Below, piece by piece: positions 42,495 through 50,425 of a DNA stretch of 64,000 bases; within the stretch, counting starts at the first letter, position 1, and each line of letters begins with the position of its first letter. Made by a program: the position numbers and the translations under genes. The notes beneath the pieces were generated by a model, which saw nothing but the letters and a program-made list of their open reading frames with translations, did no database searches and was not told where the DNA came from. Source of the stretch: Opitutaceae bacterium (lineage in GTDB: Bacteria > Verrucomicrobiota > Verrucomicrobiia > Opitutales > Opitutaceae). Location of the stretch: NCBI GenBank assembly GCA_016795565.1, contig JAEUGW010000039.1, positions 1 through 64,000 on the forward strand, written 5' to 3'.

Positions 42495-43841
42495 ATGAGA
42501 AAACGTCCCATTCCCACCCGCCGGTTCATCAAGCCGTCGTTTACTTCATTGATTGAGAAGAAACGCGACGGCCAGGAATTTACGCAGGAGGAGATCCGTT
42601 ACATTATCGATTCCGCCTTGGACGGTGAGATGCCGCAGCACCAGCAGGCGGCGCTCCTGATGGCGATTTACTTCGCCAACATGTCCGCCCAGGAGACGGC
42701 GGTGTTGACCGAGGAAATGATGCTTTCCGGCGAAGTCATCGACCTGTCCCACATCTCGAAGCCGAAGATCGACAAGTATTCCACCGGCGGCGTCGGCGAC
42801 AAGACCGCCCTCGTCCTCGCCCCGCTCGCCATGGCCAGCGGCGTCGTCGTGCCGATGATGTGCGGCGTCGAGCAGGAGTTCGTCATCACGACCCTGGAGA
42901 AGCTCTCGGCCGTCCCCGGCTTCAAGAGCCACATGTCCATCCAGCATTTCGTGGACCAGCTCGCCCGCGTCGGCGGCGCCATCGCCGAGCAGAGCGCGGA
43001 ACTCGCCCCGGCGGACAAGATCTTCTACGACCTCCGCCTCGAGACCGGCACCATCCCGAGCCTCCCGCTCATCACGGGCAGCGTGCTCTCCAAGAAGCTC
43101 GCCGAGGGCGCCGAGGGCCTCGTCATCGATGTGAAGTGGGGCAACGGCTCCTTCATCAAGGACCTCGAGCAGGCCAAGCAGCTCGCCCGCTCCATGACCC
43201 GCGTCGGCCGCTCCATGAAGCGCCGCTGCGTCGCGCTCGTGACCGACATGAACCAGCCGCTCGGCGACTCCGTCGGCACCGCACTCGAGATCAAGGAGGC
43301 CATCGCTCTCCTCAAGGGCGAGGGCCCCGAGGACATGAAGGAACTCGTGCTCAAGCTCGGCATGGAGATCGTCCGCCTCGCCGGCGTCGCCGGCTCGACC
43401 CTCTCGGCCAAGCAGACCGTGCAGCGCCACCTCACCGACGGCTCGGCCCTCGAGAAGTTCAAGGACATGATCAAGGCGCAGGGCGGCGACACGTCGTTCA
43501 TCGACCACCCGGAAAAATTCCCGACGGCGAAGCACATCCGCAAGCTGCCCGCCCCGAAGCGCGGCTATGTGCACACCATCAACGCCGCCATGATCGCCAA
43601 GGGCGTCTCGCTCCTCGGCGCCGGCAAGGATGCCGCCCACCACAACAAGATCGACTACGCCGTCGGCGTCTCGGAGATCAAGAAGGTCGGCACGCAGGTC
43701 AAGCAGGGTGAGCCGCTGATGATGATCCACTACAACGACGAGGCGAAGCTCGAGCAGGCGCTCAACTTCTTCAAGGACGCCTACCGCCTCGCGCCGAAGC
43801 GCCCGATCCCGCCGCCGCTCGTCGTCGAGCGCGTCGCGTAA
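42495..43841 (+). CDS. Thymidine/pyrimidine-nucleoside phosphorylase family protein, divergent
   Basis: A 448-residue member of the thymidine phosphorylase family. It has SLIEKKRDGQEFTQEEI, the signature KYSTGGVGDK at 94-103, PLITGSVLSKKLAEG (the Ser and Lys that contact the base) and a C-terminal PYNP domain (GYVHTINAAMIAKGVS). At 124-133, where typical enzymes have GRGLGHTGGT, it reads GVEQEFVITT, so the usual substrate His of that loop is absent. The family releases pyrimidine base and (deoxy)ribose-1-phosphate. The altered loop means the substrate should not be assumed. Confidence 0.85.
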   Translation: MRKRPIPTRRFIKPSFTSLIEKKRDGQEFTQEEIRYIIDSALDGEMPQHQQAALLMAIYFANMSAQETAVLTEEMMLSGEVIDLSHISKPKIDKYSTGGVGDKTALVLAPLAMASGVVVPMMCGVEQEFVITTLEKLSAVPGFKSHMSIQHFVDQLARVGGAIAEQSAELAPADKIFYDLRLETGTIPSLPLITGSVLSKKLAEGAEGLVIDVKWGNGSFIKDLEQAKQLARSMTRVGRSMKRRCVALVTDMNQPLGDSVGTALEIKEAIALLKGEGPEDMKELVLKLGMEIVRLAGVAGSTLSAKQTVQRHLTDGSALEKFKDMIKAQGGDTSFIDHPEKFPTAKHIRKLPAPKRGYVHTINAAMIAKGVSLLGAGKDAAHHNKIDYAVGVSEIKKVGTQVKQGEPLMMIHYNDEAKLEQALNFFKDAYRLAPKRPIPPPLVVERVA

Positions 43842-43845
43842 GTGT

Positions 43846-43869
43846 AGGAGCCTGCTTGCAGGCGATTGC
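43846..43869. repeat. Half copy of a hairpin repeat
   Basis: GGAGCCTGCTTGCAGGCGATTG contains GCCTGC/GCAGGC with a TT centre. It looks like one arm of a paired-hairpin element, lying directly between the phosphorylase stop and its terminator. Confidence 0.45.
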
Positions 43870-43873
43870 TTTC

Positions 43874-43909
43874 AAGGCCGGTCCCGTTTTCGCGGGACCG
43901 GCCTTTTCA
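43874..43909 (+). terminator. Rho-independent terminator after the phosphorylase gene
   Basis: AAGGCCGGTCCCG (43874-43886) pairs perfectly with 43893-43905 around TTTTCG, followed by TTCATTTT. Confidence 0.92.
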
Positions 43910-43971
43910 TTTTCCGAACCTGCCCGCCACTGGGCCGGTCCGCATGGGAGCGGGTCGTTGCCCGCGCCGCC

Positions 43972-44145
43972 ATGAACCTCAACCATCTCATCTATCTGCT
44001 CTGCCTGGTGCTGTGGATTGTCGCGCTGGTTGACTGCCTGCGGGGCAGCAACCCCAACCGGATCGACTGGGTCATTGTGATCATCCTGCTGCCGTTCCTC
44101 GGCTCGATCCTCTACTTTCTCATCGGCAAGTCGGCCGGGCGCTGA
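43972..44145 (+). CDS. Small PLDc_N-type membrane protein
   Basis: A 57-residue protein. Two hydrophobic helices, LIYLLCLVLWIVALVDCL and WVIVIILLPFLGSILYFLIG, are separated by the charged turn RGSNPNRID. The pattern D-x-x-W...LP-x-x-G-x-x-x-Y-F matches the N-terminal membrane domain found in cardiolipin synthases and in free-standing PLDc_N proteins. No catalytic phospholipase domain is present. Likely an inner-membrane protein of unknown role. Confidence 0.75.
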   Translation: MNLNHLIYLLCLVLWIVALVDCLRGSNPNRIDWVIVIILLPFLGSILYFLIGKSAGR

Positions 44146-44156
44146 GGGATGCCTGG

Positions 44157-44212
44157 TGGAGGGCCCACGTCCCGGTGGGCCGTGGCGGCTCGCAGGGGAC
44201 GCGAGCCCTCCA
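44157..44212. repeat. Paired-hairpin element with complementary loops
   Basis: The outer stem TGGAG (44157-44161)/CTCCA (44208-44212) encloses two perfect 7 bp hairpins. The first is GGCCCAC/GTGGGCC with loop GTCCCG (44162-44181). The second is GGCTCGC/GCGAGCC with loop AGGGGAC (44187-44207). GTCCC in loop 1 is the complement of GGGAC in loop 2, while the two stems differ in sequence. Confidence 0.85.
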
Positions 44213-44213
44213 G

Positions 44214-44591
44214 CTAACGGATTAGCGTGCGACCGCGCAGTCCGAACACATAAATCAGGCACGCCACGGTCACGACCAGCGCCAGGATGAGGTTGGGATC
44301 GGCGAGCTGCTGCAACGCCGGGAGCGCGAGGCGGCGCAATTCGACCGCGTTCGCCACCACGTCGGGCAGGCGGGTGCCGGTGAGCCACGGCAGGACGACA
44401 CCGGCAAGGGCGCCGGCCAGGCAGAACGCCGCGCGGCGCGACATCCCGGCCTTGGCCGGGGGCGGCAGGCTCGTGAGCACGCGCTGGGTGAAGCCGTCAT
44501 CGGGCAGGGGCTTGGCGGTGGCATTGGCGCGCAGCCAGGTCTCCAGCTGGTCGTCTCCGGGCGTGGGTGATTTCAGGTCGACGGGTTCCAT
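44214..44591 (-). CDS. Putative anti-sigma factor, small membrane protein
   Basis: 125 residues. A hydrophilic N-terminus (about 1-50, DDQLETWLRANATAKP) precedes two hydrophobic helices (RRAAFCLAGALAGVVLPWL and LILALVVTVACLIYVFGL). Its start overlaps the end of the ECF sigma gene by 19 bp. Position, size and topology suggest an anti-sigma or modulator. No zinc anti-sigma motif is visible, so the role is inferred. Confidence 0.65.
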   Translation of the reverse strand: MEPVDLKSPTPGDDQLETWLRANATAKPLPDDGFTQRVLTSLPPPAKAGMSRRAAFCLAGALAGVVLPWLTGTRLPDVVANAVELRRLALPALQQLADPNLILALVVTVACLIYVFGLRGRTLIR

Positions 44592-45112
44592 GCGGCGAGG
44601 AGGGTTCGGAGTTTTTCTTTGCTGCGGGCGAGATGGGTTTTGACGGTGCCGAGAGGCCAGCCGAGCACCGTGGCAATGTCGCTGTGCGAGAGGCCCTGCT
44701 GGTAGGTCAGATGCAAGGCGGTTTGCTCATCCGGGTCCAGCCGTTGCATCGCCTGGGCGAGATCCTGGCGAAGATCGCTGGCGGTCGCGGCCGGGGGCAC
44801 GGTTTCGAGGGCGTCGAGGTGGGCAGCTTCGAGGGCGACCTCCCGTTGCTTGCGGCGGGCGTTGCGCCAGTGGTTGTGCGCGATGCCGAGCAACCACGTG
44901 GCGAAGGCGGCGTCGCCGCGGAACTGCCCGAGCCGGTGCCAGGCCTGCACGAAGGTGTCCTGGGCCAGGTCGTCGGCCAGCGCCTCGTCCCCGCGGGCGA
45001 GGTGACGCAGGAAGCGCCGGACGGCGGACTGGTGGCGGAGCACCAGTTCGCCGAAGGCATCCCGGTCGCCCTCGAGGGCGCGGGTGACCAGCGTGGCGTC
45101 GGACGGGGTCAC
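44573..45112 (-). CDS. ECF-type RNA polymerase sigma factor
   Basis: 179 residues with sigma region 2 (DALADDLAQ-like LADDLAQDTFVQAWHRL, ATWLLGIAHNHWRNARRK) and region 4 (LHLTYQQGLSHSDIATVLGWP, GTVKTHLARSKEKLR). The ATG overlaps the stop of the upstream DUF6249 gene (45109-45112). The operon order is membrane protein, sigma, putative anti-sigma. It is distinct in sequence from the ECF factor at 4457-5008. Confidence 0.94.
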   Translation of the reverse strand: MTPSDATLVTRALEGDRDAFGELVLRHQSAVRRFLRHLARGDEALADDLAQDTFVQAWHRLGQFRGDAAFATWLLGIAHNHWRNARRKQREVALEAAHLDALETVPPAATASDLRQDLAQAMQRLDPDEQTALHLTYQQGLSHSDIATVLGWPLGTVKTHLARSKEKLRTLLAAWNPST

Positions 45113-45576
45113 GACTGCGGCGGGCGGGAACCGTCGGAAGGTTTGTTGAGGAAGCTGTAGAGCAACAGGGCCACACCGATGAGGCCGGGGATCGCACCGA
45201 TGAAACGACCGACGGAACCGGAGCCCATCATCAGATACAGCCCCGCGCCCACGGCGATGAGCACGAGTCCGCCCTTGGTGTCATGGCGGCGCTCCGTGGC
45301 GCGCTTGGCGGCGATCCACTCGCCGTAGGCGACCCCGGGAGGCGGGGTGTGCTCCGCCTCATCATCATCGCGCGGCTGGGGCGGCATCGGCTGGCCTTTC
45401 TCGAGGGCGATGCGGGCGGTCTCATGCCACAGTTGCTGGCGGCGGTGGTGGTAATACATGGCGATGGCCGGCAGCGTCAGGGCCACCAGCAGGCCGCCGA
45501 CCAGGCCGATCAGGCCGTAGAGGTGGCCGACGGAGAAGTCGGCGAGGGCGAGTGAGAGGGAATGGAGGATATTCAT
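45109..45576 (-). CDS. DUF6249-type membrane protein
   Basis: 155 residues. An N-terminal helix (LYGLIGLVGGLLVALTLPAIAMYYHHRRQ) is followed by a charged region typical of DUF6249 (LWHETARIALEKGQPMPP), then RRHDTKGGLVLIAVGAGLYLMMG and a last helix IGAIPGLIGVALLLYSFL. It is first in a three-gene operon with an ECF sigma and a putative anti-sigma. Such proteins commonly accompany ECF operons, but their function is unknown. It diverges from the rRNA methyltransferase gene. Confidence 0.85.
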   Translation of the reverse strand: MNILHSLSLALADFSVGHLYGLIGLVGGLLVALTLPAIAMYYHHRRQQLWHETARIALEKGQPMPPQPRDDDEAEHTPPPGVAYGEWIAAKRATERRHDTKGGLVLIAVGAGLYLMMGSGSVGRFIGAIPGLIGVALLLYSFLNKPSDGSRPPQS

Positions 45577-45676
45577 GGCTACAGGTGAGTGTCGCGGGCC
45601 GGGGGTTTGGATTCAAGAATGTGGATGCCGGCTTTTTCTTTGCCCTCCCGGCCCGGGCCGCATTGCGTGGGCGGAC

Positions 45677-46942
45677 ATGGAAGAGGAATCGCCCGCCGAA
45701 AAGGCCCCCATCAACAGCCCTTTCCGCCCGGACCCGGGCGAGCCGCTGCCGCAGTCGCGGTGGGCGAAGCCGTGGGCGCAGCTGAAGTTCGTCTCGTTCC
45801 AGCCGGCCATTTTCCCGCGTATGCTCGGCGACGTCTCGCGCGACGCCAAACCGGGCGACCTCGTGGCCGTTTACGACAAGTTCGGCCACCGCGTCGGCAC
45901 GGGGCTCTTCAATCCGCGCGCCAAGATGCCGCTGCGCGTCGTCGTCCATTCGCACGAGCCGGTCGGCGAGGAATATTTCGAGACCGCCATTCGCCGCGCC
46001 GTCGCGCTGCGACGGGACATGTTCAAGCTCGACGAGTCGACCGACGCCTGGCGCGTGATCAACTCCGACGGCGACGGCGTCAGCGGCCTGACGATCGACC
46101 GCTACGCCGACACGCTTTACTGCGACGTTTATTCGCTCGGCATCTTCCAGCGCCTGCCGAAGTGGCTGCCGTTGCTGCATGAGCTCTGCGGCACGAAGCA
46201 CGTCCGTGTGCACGTCGATCACGACCTCGGCAGCCTTGAGGGTATCAAACCTTCGCAGATGAAGGAGCTGACCGCGTCGGCCCCGGACAAGGTGCGCATC
46301 CGCGAGGGCGGGGTGAAATACGAGGTGGATTTTGCCGAGGGCCACAAGACCGGCTTCTTCTGCGACCAGCGCGACAATCGGAAACGCTTCGGCTCCCTCG
46401 TGAAGGGGGCGCGCGTGCTCGACCTATGCAGCTACACCGGCGGCTTCTCCATCAACGCCGCGCTCGGCGGCGCGAGCGAGATCACGGCGGTGGACCTCGA
46501 CGAGAAGGTCATCGCGCAGGGACGGCGCAACGCGAACCTCAACCAGGTTTCGCCCAACAAGCTCAAGTGGGTCCACGCCGACGCCTTTGCCTACGCGCGG
46601 CAGATGATGAAGAACGGCGAGCAGTTCGACGCCGTGCTGTGCGACCCGCCGAAGTTCGTCATGACCCGAGAGCCCGCCGGCGCCGCCGAGGGCATGCGGA
46701 AATACGCGGACCTGAACACCATCGCCGCCAGCCTCGTGAAGCCCGGCGGCCTGTTCGTCACCTGCTCGTGCTCCGGCCTCGTGCCGCTCGAGACCTTCGA
46801 GGAGTGCGTCATCAAGGGCGTGCACCGCCTCAACCGCCGCCTGCAGATATTCGACCGCACCGGTCCAGGCGTGGACCACCCGGTCTATTCGAACTGCCTC
46901 GAAAGCCGCTACCTCAAGCTCCTCTGGGCACGGGTGGTTTGA
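45677..46942 (+). CDS. Class I SAM-dependent rRNA methyltransferase (RlmI-like)
   Basis: 421 residues. An N-terminal PUA-like part (LVAVYDKFGHRVGTGLFN) is followed by the RlmI/YccW middle domain (INSDGDGVSGLTIDRY) and a Rossmann methyltransferase. GFFCDQRDNRKRF leads into motif I VLDLCSYTGGFSINAA, and motif IV is AVLCDPPKFV with a later cysteine-bearing FVTCSCSG. This resembles 23S rRNA m5C methyltransferases. ATG at 45677 is chosen; the frame is open back to 45575 without similarity. Confidence 0.9.
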   Translation: MEEESPAEKAPINSPFRPDPGEPLPQSRWAKPWAQLKFVSFQPAIFPRMLGDVSRDAKPGDLVAVYDKFGHRVGTGLFNPRAKMPLRVVVHSHEPVGEEYFETAIRRAVALRRDMFKLDESTDAWRVINSDGDGVSGLTIDRYADTLYCDVYSLGIFQRLPKWLPLLHELCGTKHVRVHVDHDLGSLEGIKPSQMKELTASAPDKVRIREGGVKYEVDFAEGHKTGFFCDQRDNRKRFGSLVKGARVLDLCSYTGGFSINAALGGASEITAVDLDEKVIAQGRRNANLNQVSPNKLKWVHADAFAYARQMMKNGEQFDAVLCDPPKFVMTREPAGAAEGMRKYADLNTIAASLVKPGGLFVTCSCSGLVPLETFEECVIKGVHRLNRRLQIFDRTGPGVDHPVYSNCLESRYLKLLWARVV

Positions 46943-46954
46943 CTACCGCGACAC

Positions 46955-46975
46955 TATATCCGTTATTCGGATATA
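46955..46975. promoter_or_regulatory. Operator/promoter palindrome upstream of higB
   Basis: TATATCCG (46955-46962) and CGGATATA (46968-46975) form a perfect 8 bp inverted repeat with a TTATT centre. A further half site TATCCG follows. It lies 39 bp upstream of the toxin ATG, as expected for HigA autorepression. Confidence 0.6.
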
Positions 46976-47014
46976 TCCGCTTGACGGAAAGGATTGAAGC
47001 CACAGGTTGTCACC

Positions 47015-47296
47015 ATGATCCAAAGCTTCGGCTGCACCGAGACGGAGCGGATATTCAAGGGCGATTATTCAAGACGGCTGCCTACGCAAATCCAGGCCGC
47101 CGCCCGCCGCAAACTCCGTATCCTTCACGCCGTGGTGAAGCTGGAAGAACTTCGCATTCCCCCCGCCAACCGATTGGAAGCCCTCAAGGGCAGCCGCAAA
47201 GGGCAGCACAGCATCCGCATCAACGATCAATGGCGACTTTGTTTTACTTGGACGCCCAGCGGACCGGTTGATGTCGAAATCGTCGATTATCACTAA
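47015..47296 (+). CDS. higB: Toxin HigB (RelE/ParE family)
   Basis: A 93-residue HigB-type toxin. Family features are the start MIQSFGCTETERIFKGD, the helix AARRKLRILHAVVKLEELR, and the C-terminal strands LKGSRKGQHSIRINDQWRL and VEIVDYH. HigB cleaves mRNA on the ribosome. Toxin-first order followed after 27 bp by the antitoxin is typical of higBA. The surrounding DNA is less GC-rich than the flanking methyltransferase genes, suggesting acquisition. Confidence 0.92.
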   Translation: MIQSFGCTETERIFKGDYSRRLPTQIQAAARRKLRILHAVVKLEELRIPPANRLEALKGSRKGQHSIRINDQWRLCFTWTPSGPVDVEIVDYH

Positions 47297-47323
47297 AATC
47301 CAACCCGCACCCGCACCCTTCTT

Positions 47324-47629
47324 ATGAAATCAAAACTGCCCAACATCCATCCCGGCGAAGTGCTGCGCGAGGAGTTCCTTACGCCGATGGGAATTTCCGC
47401 CTACCGGCTGGCCAAGGAGACCGGCTTGCCACACTCGCGCGTATCCGATCTGCTGGCCGGTCGGCGCGGTGTCTCGGCCGACACGGCGCTGCGGCTAGCG
47501 CGCTATTTTGGCACGACGCCGGATTTCTGGCTGAACCTGCAGTCCGCTTATGACCTTGAGGAGGCGAACCGTGAATACGGGGATGAGATACGTGAACGTA
47601 TCCGGCCGGTCGAACTTGCCGCCAGTTGA
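47324..47629 (+). CDS. higA: Antitoxin HigA
   Basis: A 101-residue XRE-family protein. It has IHPGEVLREEFLTPMGISAY, the helix-turn-helix RLAKETGLPHSRVSDLL, and TALRLARYFGTTPDFWLNLQ, the HigA signature. It neutralises HigB and probably represses the promoter through the palindrome at 46955-46975. Confidence 0.95.
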   Translation: MKSKLPNIHPGEVLREEFLTPMGISAYRLAKETGLPHSRVSDLLAGRRGVSADTALRLARYFGTTPDFWLNLQSAYDLEEANREYGDEIRERIRPVELAAS

Positions 47630-47675
47630 GGCGGTTTATCCCAGACGCTCTCCCCTCCTGAGCAAACTTCGGTTT

Positions 47676-47867
47676 ATGGCTCAACCGCGAATGAACCCGA
47701 GCCAACAAATGGCTCAACGCGAAGAGCGATTCAGGAGGGCGGCACAGGCCTACGAGGAATTCTTGCGCGATAATCCGGTTGAGCGCGAAGCCATGGGAAC
47801 TTGGGGGGCGGCGCCGGTAGCAGACGATATTACCCCTTCTGGGGCGCAAAAGCTTGGCGCAAAATAA
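47676..47867 (+). CDS. Small hypothetical protein downstream of higBA
   Basis: A 63-residue ORF with an alpha-helical charged centre (MAQREERFRRAAQAYEEFLR) and an acidic tail (WGAAPVADDI). It starts 46 bp after the higA stop on the same strand and ends 10 bp before the convergent RlmA-like gene. I do not recognise a family. The coding evidence is the clean amphipathic composition and absence of an opposing gene. It could be a third TA component or an unrelated passenger. Confidence 0.5.
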   Translation: MAQPRMNPSQQMAQREERFRRAAQAYEEFLRDNPVEREAMGTWGAAPVADDITPSGAQKLGAK

Positions 47868-47877
47868 TTCGGGTGCC

Positions 47878-48690
47878 TTATCGTTTGCGGAAAAGAGTCG
47901 CTCGCACCGATAGGGTCGCGACCAAGCTGGCGGGCAGGCGGTCGCGCCAAGCCGTTCCCTCCCGCGTGAGGCGATGGATCGAAGGCGACATCTCCACCAG
48001 GTCGGACAGCACATCGCGCGACAGATCGAGTTTTCCGGTTACGTGCGAGGAGGCGACGGCGGTGAAGCCGGTCAGCTCCGCCGGCAGCTTTTCGTCGCCG
48101 ATTTTGGCCAGCGGGAGAAAGGCGCGAAGTTCCGCCCAGTGATCGGCCTCGGGATAGACAAAAAGGGCATAGCCGCCCGGGCGCAGCACGCGCTTGATTT
48201 CGGCCAGCGGTCGCGGGGCGAAGATCGATTGCACCAGATCGAGGCTGCCGTCGGCGAAGGGCAGGGGATTGAGCAGGTCGGCGCGGAGGATGAGGGATTG
48301 CTTCAGCGTCTTGGCGGCCAACTTCACGGCATCGACAGACAGATCCAGGCCGTAGCTGGCCGCGATGCCATGGGCCCGGATCATGTGGCTGAGAAAGAAC
48401 CCCTCGCCGCAACCCAGTTCCAGCACGCTGCGTGGCTTGGTCTCGAAGGGCAAAGTGGCGAGCGTCTTCACCAGCGGCTCAAAAACTTCCGCGTGATGCA
48501 CGCGGTCGCGGGCGAGGATCATGGCCTTGCTGTCGCCCCGGCCTTCGCCCTTTTGCCGGCCGTGCAAGAGCGAGAGATAACCTTCCTTTGCCACGTCGAA
48601 GGCGTGGCCTTGCGCGCAACGGTAGGATTTTTCGACCGGAACCAGTGCTGCGCGGCAGAGCGGACACGTCAAATGCGCCGGTTGGTGCAT
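47878..48690 (-). CDS. rlmA: RlmA-like 23S rRNA (guanine-N1) methyltransferase
   Basis: 270 residues. An N-terminal zinc knuckle (LTCPLCRAAL...YRCAQGHAFDVAKEGY) is followed by LLHGRQKGEGRGDSKAM, the RlmA hallmark. The SAM domain has VLELGCGEGFFLSHM and a late LRPGGYALFVYPE. It methylates N1 of a guanine in 23S rRNA helix 35. ATG at 48690 is used; an open frame runs upstream without similarity. It converges on the higBA block. Confidence 0.9.
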   Translation of the reverse strand: MHQPAHLTCPLCRAALVPVEKSYRCAQGHAFDVAKEGYLSLLHGRQKGEGRGDSKAMILARDRVHHAEVFEPLVKTLATLPFETKPRSVLELGCGEGFFLSHMIRAHGIAASYGLDLSVDAVKLAAKTLKQSLILRADLLNPLPFADGSLDLVQSIFAPRPLAEIKRVLRPGGYALFVYPEADHWAELRAFLPLAKIGDEKLPAELTGFTAVASSHVTGKLDLSRDVLSDLVEMSPSIHRLTREGTAWRDRLPASLVATLSVRATLFRKR

Positions 48691-48793
48691 GGTCTGAATA
48701 TTCAGTGGGAGGCGCGGCGGTTCGATTTCCCACCGTGACTTTCGAGCCATGCATGGCAAGCTCGCGTCCGACCCGATTAGTCCAATATCCGCG

Positions 48794-49627
48794 ATGCAAC
48801 TCACCCCGCTGTCATCCCTTCGGCTTCGCAACCTCACCGGCCTGGCCCTCTTGCTGGGGGTGGTAACCGGTTCCGGCTTGGCGGCGGAATCCGCGGAGCC
48901 GACGCCGGCCGCCGTGGAGATCGGCGTGCGCTCCCACGTCGATGAGCGCTGGCAGGGCGTGCACAAGGGCGGGCCGATTGAGCACGGCAAGGTTTACCTC
49001 ATCGCCTCGCTGGGGCAGGCACCCTCGGCCGGCAAGCTGGTGCAGCCGGTGGACGAGGCCGGGCTGCTGGCGCAGTTGCGGCAGACCCTCAACAGCCATG
49101 GGTTCCGCGAGAGCGTGGCGGCGGAGACACCGGACATAGTCCTGACCGTGCTCTACGGCCGCGGCCACCTGCGGAATCCGTATCTGGCCAATATCGACGG
49201 GGACATCTCCTCCGACAGCCTCGCGCCCACGCCGGCCGAAAGCCAGCTGGCAGCGACCATCAATCCGCGTCTCTACGACAAGCGCCAATGGGGTTATTAC
49301 GAGCACAAGTTGCTGGCGGCGCAGAAGGAGAAGCTGTTCATCCGGATCACGGCGTGGAAATTCCCGGGCGACCGGAAGGAGAAACCCGCCGATCTCTGGA
49401 AGACAACCATGGTCGTGGACGAACCTGACCGGCAGGATCTGAACGAGCTCTATCCCAAGATGCTGGCAGCCGGCGTGCAGTTTTTCGACCGGCCCATGAA
49501 GGAGGAGGAGGTCAGGATAGACCCCGCCAAGACCGGCCGGGTCACCCTCGGGCCGCTGGAGATTCTGGAAACGACTCCGCCGGCCAAGGCAGTGGAAGAG
49601 AGCAGGCCGTCCACCCGTTTGCCGTAG
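48794..49627 (+). CDS. Secreted hypothetical protein
   Basis: 277 residues with a signal peptide (LRNLTGLALLLGVVTGSGLAAE). The mature part has PDIVLTVLYGRGHLRNPY, a Tyr/Lys-rich middle (LYDKRQWGYYEHKLL), LFIRITAWKF and a C-terminal DDLNELYPKM-like segment. I do not recognise the family; the pattern resembles periplasmic proteins described only as uncharacterised. ATG at 48794 is chosen for the signal peptide. It is upstream of the carbonic anhydrase gene with a 50 bp gap. Confidence 0.75.
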   Translation: MQLTPLSSLRLRNLTGLALLLGVVTGSGLAAESAEPTPAAVEIGVRSHVDERWQGVHKGGPIEHGKVYLIASLGQAPSAGKLVQPVDEAGLLAQLRQTLNSHGFRESVAAETPDIVLTVLYGRGHLRNPYLANIDGDISSDSLAPTPAESQLAATINPRLYDKRQWGYYEHKLLAAQKEKLFIRITAWKFPGDRKEKPADLWKTTMVVDEPDRQDLNELYPKMLAAGVQFFDRPMKEEEVRIDPAKTGRVTLGPLEILETTPPAKAVEESRPSTRLP

Positions 49628-49677
49628 TCCGATTCCGCAGTGGACATCCGGCGCGACACGCAAAGTATCGCCGACGC

Positions 49678-50349
49678 ATGCACACCTTGAAGCATTTGTT
49701 CGAGCAGAACCAGGCCTGGGCAGAGGAGATCAAGCGCCGGGACCCGGAGTTCTTCCAAAAGCTCTCGCGCCAGCAGAACCCCGAATACCTCTGGATCGGC
49801 TGCTCGGACTCGCGCGTGCCGGCCAACGAGATCATCGGCCTGCTGCCCGGCGAGGTCTTCGTGCACCGCAACGTGGCCAACGTCGTCGTGCACGCCGACC
49901 TGAACGCCTTGTCCGTCATCCAATTCGCCGTCGATATGCTGAAGGTGAAGCACATCATGGTGGTGGGGCATTACGGCTGCGGCGGCGTCAACGCGGTCAT
50001 GCGCTGCCAGCGCGTCGGCCTGGCGGACAACTGGCTGCGGCACGTGCAGGACGTGAAGGTGAAGCATGACGACTGCCTCTGCCGGTTGTCTGATGACACG
50101 GCGCGCAGCGCGCGGTTGTGCGAGCTCAACGTCATCGAGCAGGTTGCCAATGTCTGTGCGACCACGATCGTCCAGGATGCCTGGGCCCGCGGCCAGTCGC
50201 TCACGGTGCACGGCTGGGTCTACGGGTTGCGCGACGGCCTGATCCGCGACCTCGGCACGGCGGCTCGCAATGCCGAGGAGGCCGCCGCGGCCTACAAGGC
50301 GGCGGTCGAGGCGGTCAACACCCGCGGCGCGACGACCGTGCCGTGGTAG
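49678..50349 (+). CDS. can: Beta-carbonic anhydrase
   Basis: A 223-residue beta-class enzyme for CO2/bicarbonate interconversion. The zinc ligands are C42 and D44 in IGCSDSRVPANE and H98 and C101 in VVGHYGCGGV. The dyad Asp44-Arg46 is present. It is the normal length for the E. coli Can type and cytoplasmic. It supplies bicarbonate for carboxylases such as the acyl-CoA carboxylase. Confidence 0.96.
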   Translation: MHTLKHLFEQNQAWAEEIKRRDPEFFQKLSRQQNPEYLWIGCSDSRVPANEIIGLLPGEVFVHRNVANVVVHADLNALSVIQFAVDMLKVKHIMVVGHYGCGGVNAVMRCQRVGLADNWLRHVQDVKVKHDDCLCRLSDDTARSARLCELNVIEQVANVCATTIVQDAWARGQSLTVHGWVYGLRDGLIRDLGTAARNAEEAAAAYKAAVEAVNTRGATTVPW

Positions 50350-50373
50350 GGCGCGGTGTCCCGGAGCCGGGCA

Positions 50374-50403
50374 TAAAAAAAGCCCGCGGCGTGAACCGCG
50401 GGC
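50374..50403 (-). terminator. Rho-independent terminator of efp
   Basis: GCCCGCGG (50382-50389) and CCGCGGGC (50396-50403) pair perfectly around CGTGAA. The A run at 50374-50381 is the U tract when read on the minus strand. Confidence 0.88.
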
Positions 50404-50425
50404 GAAAGGCGAGCGGGCGACCCGC

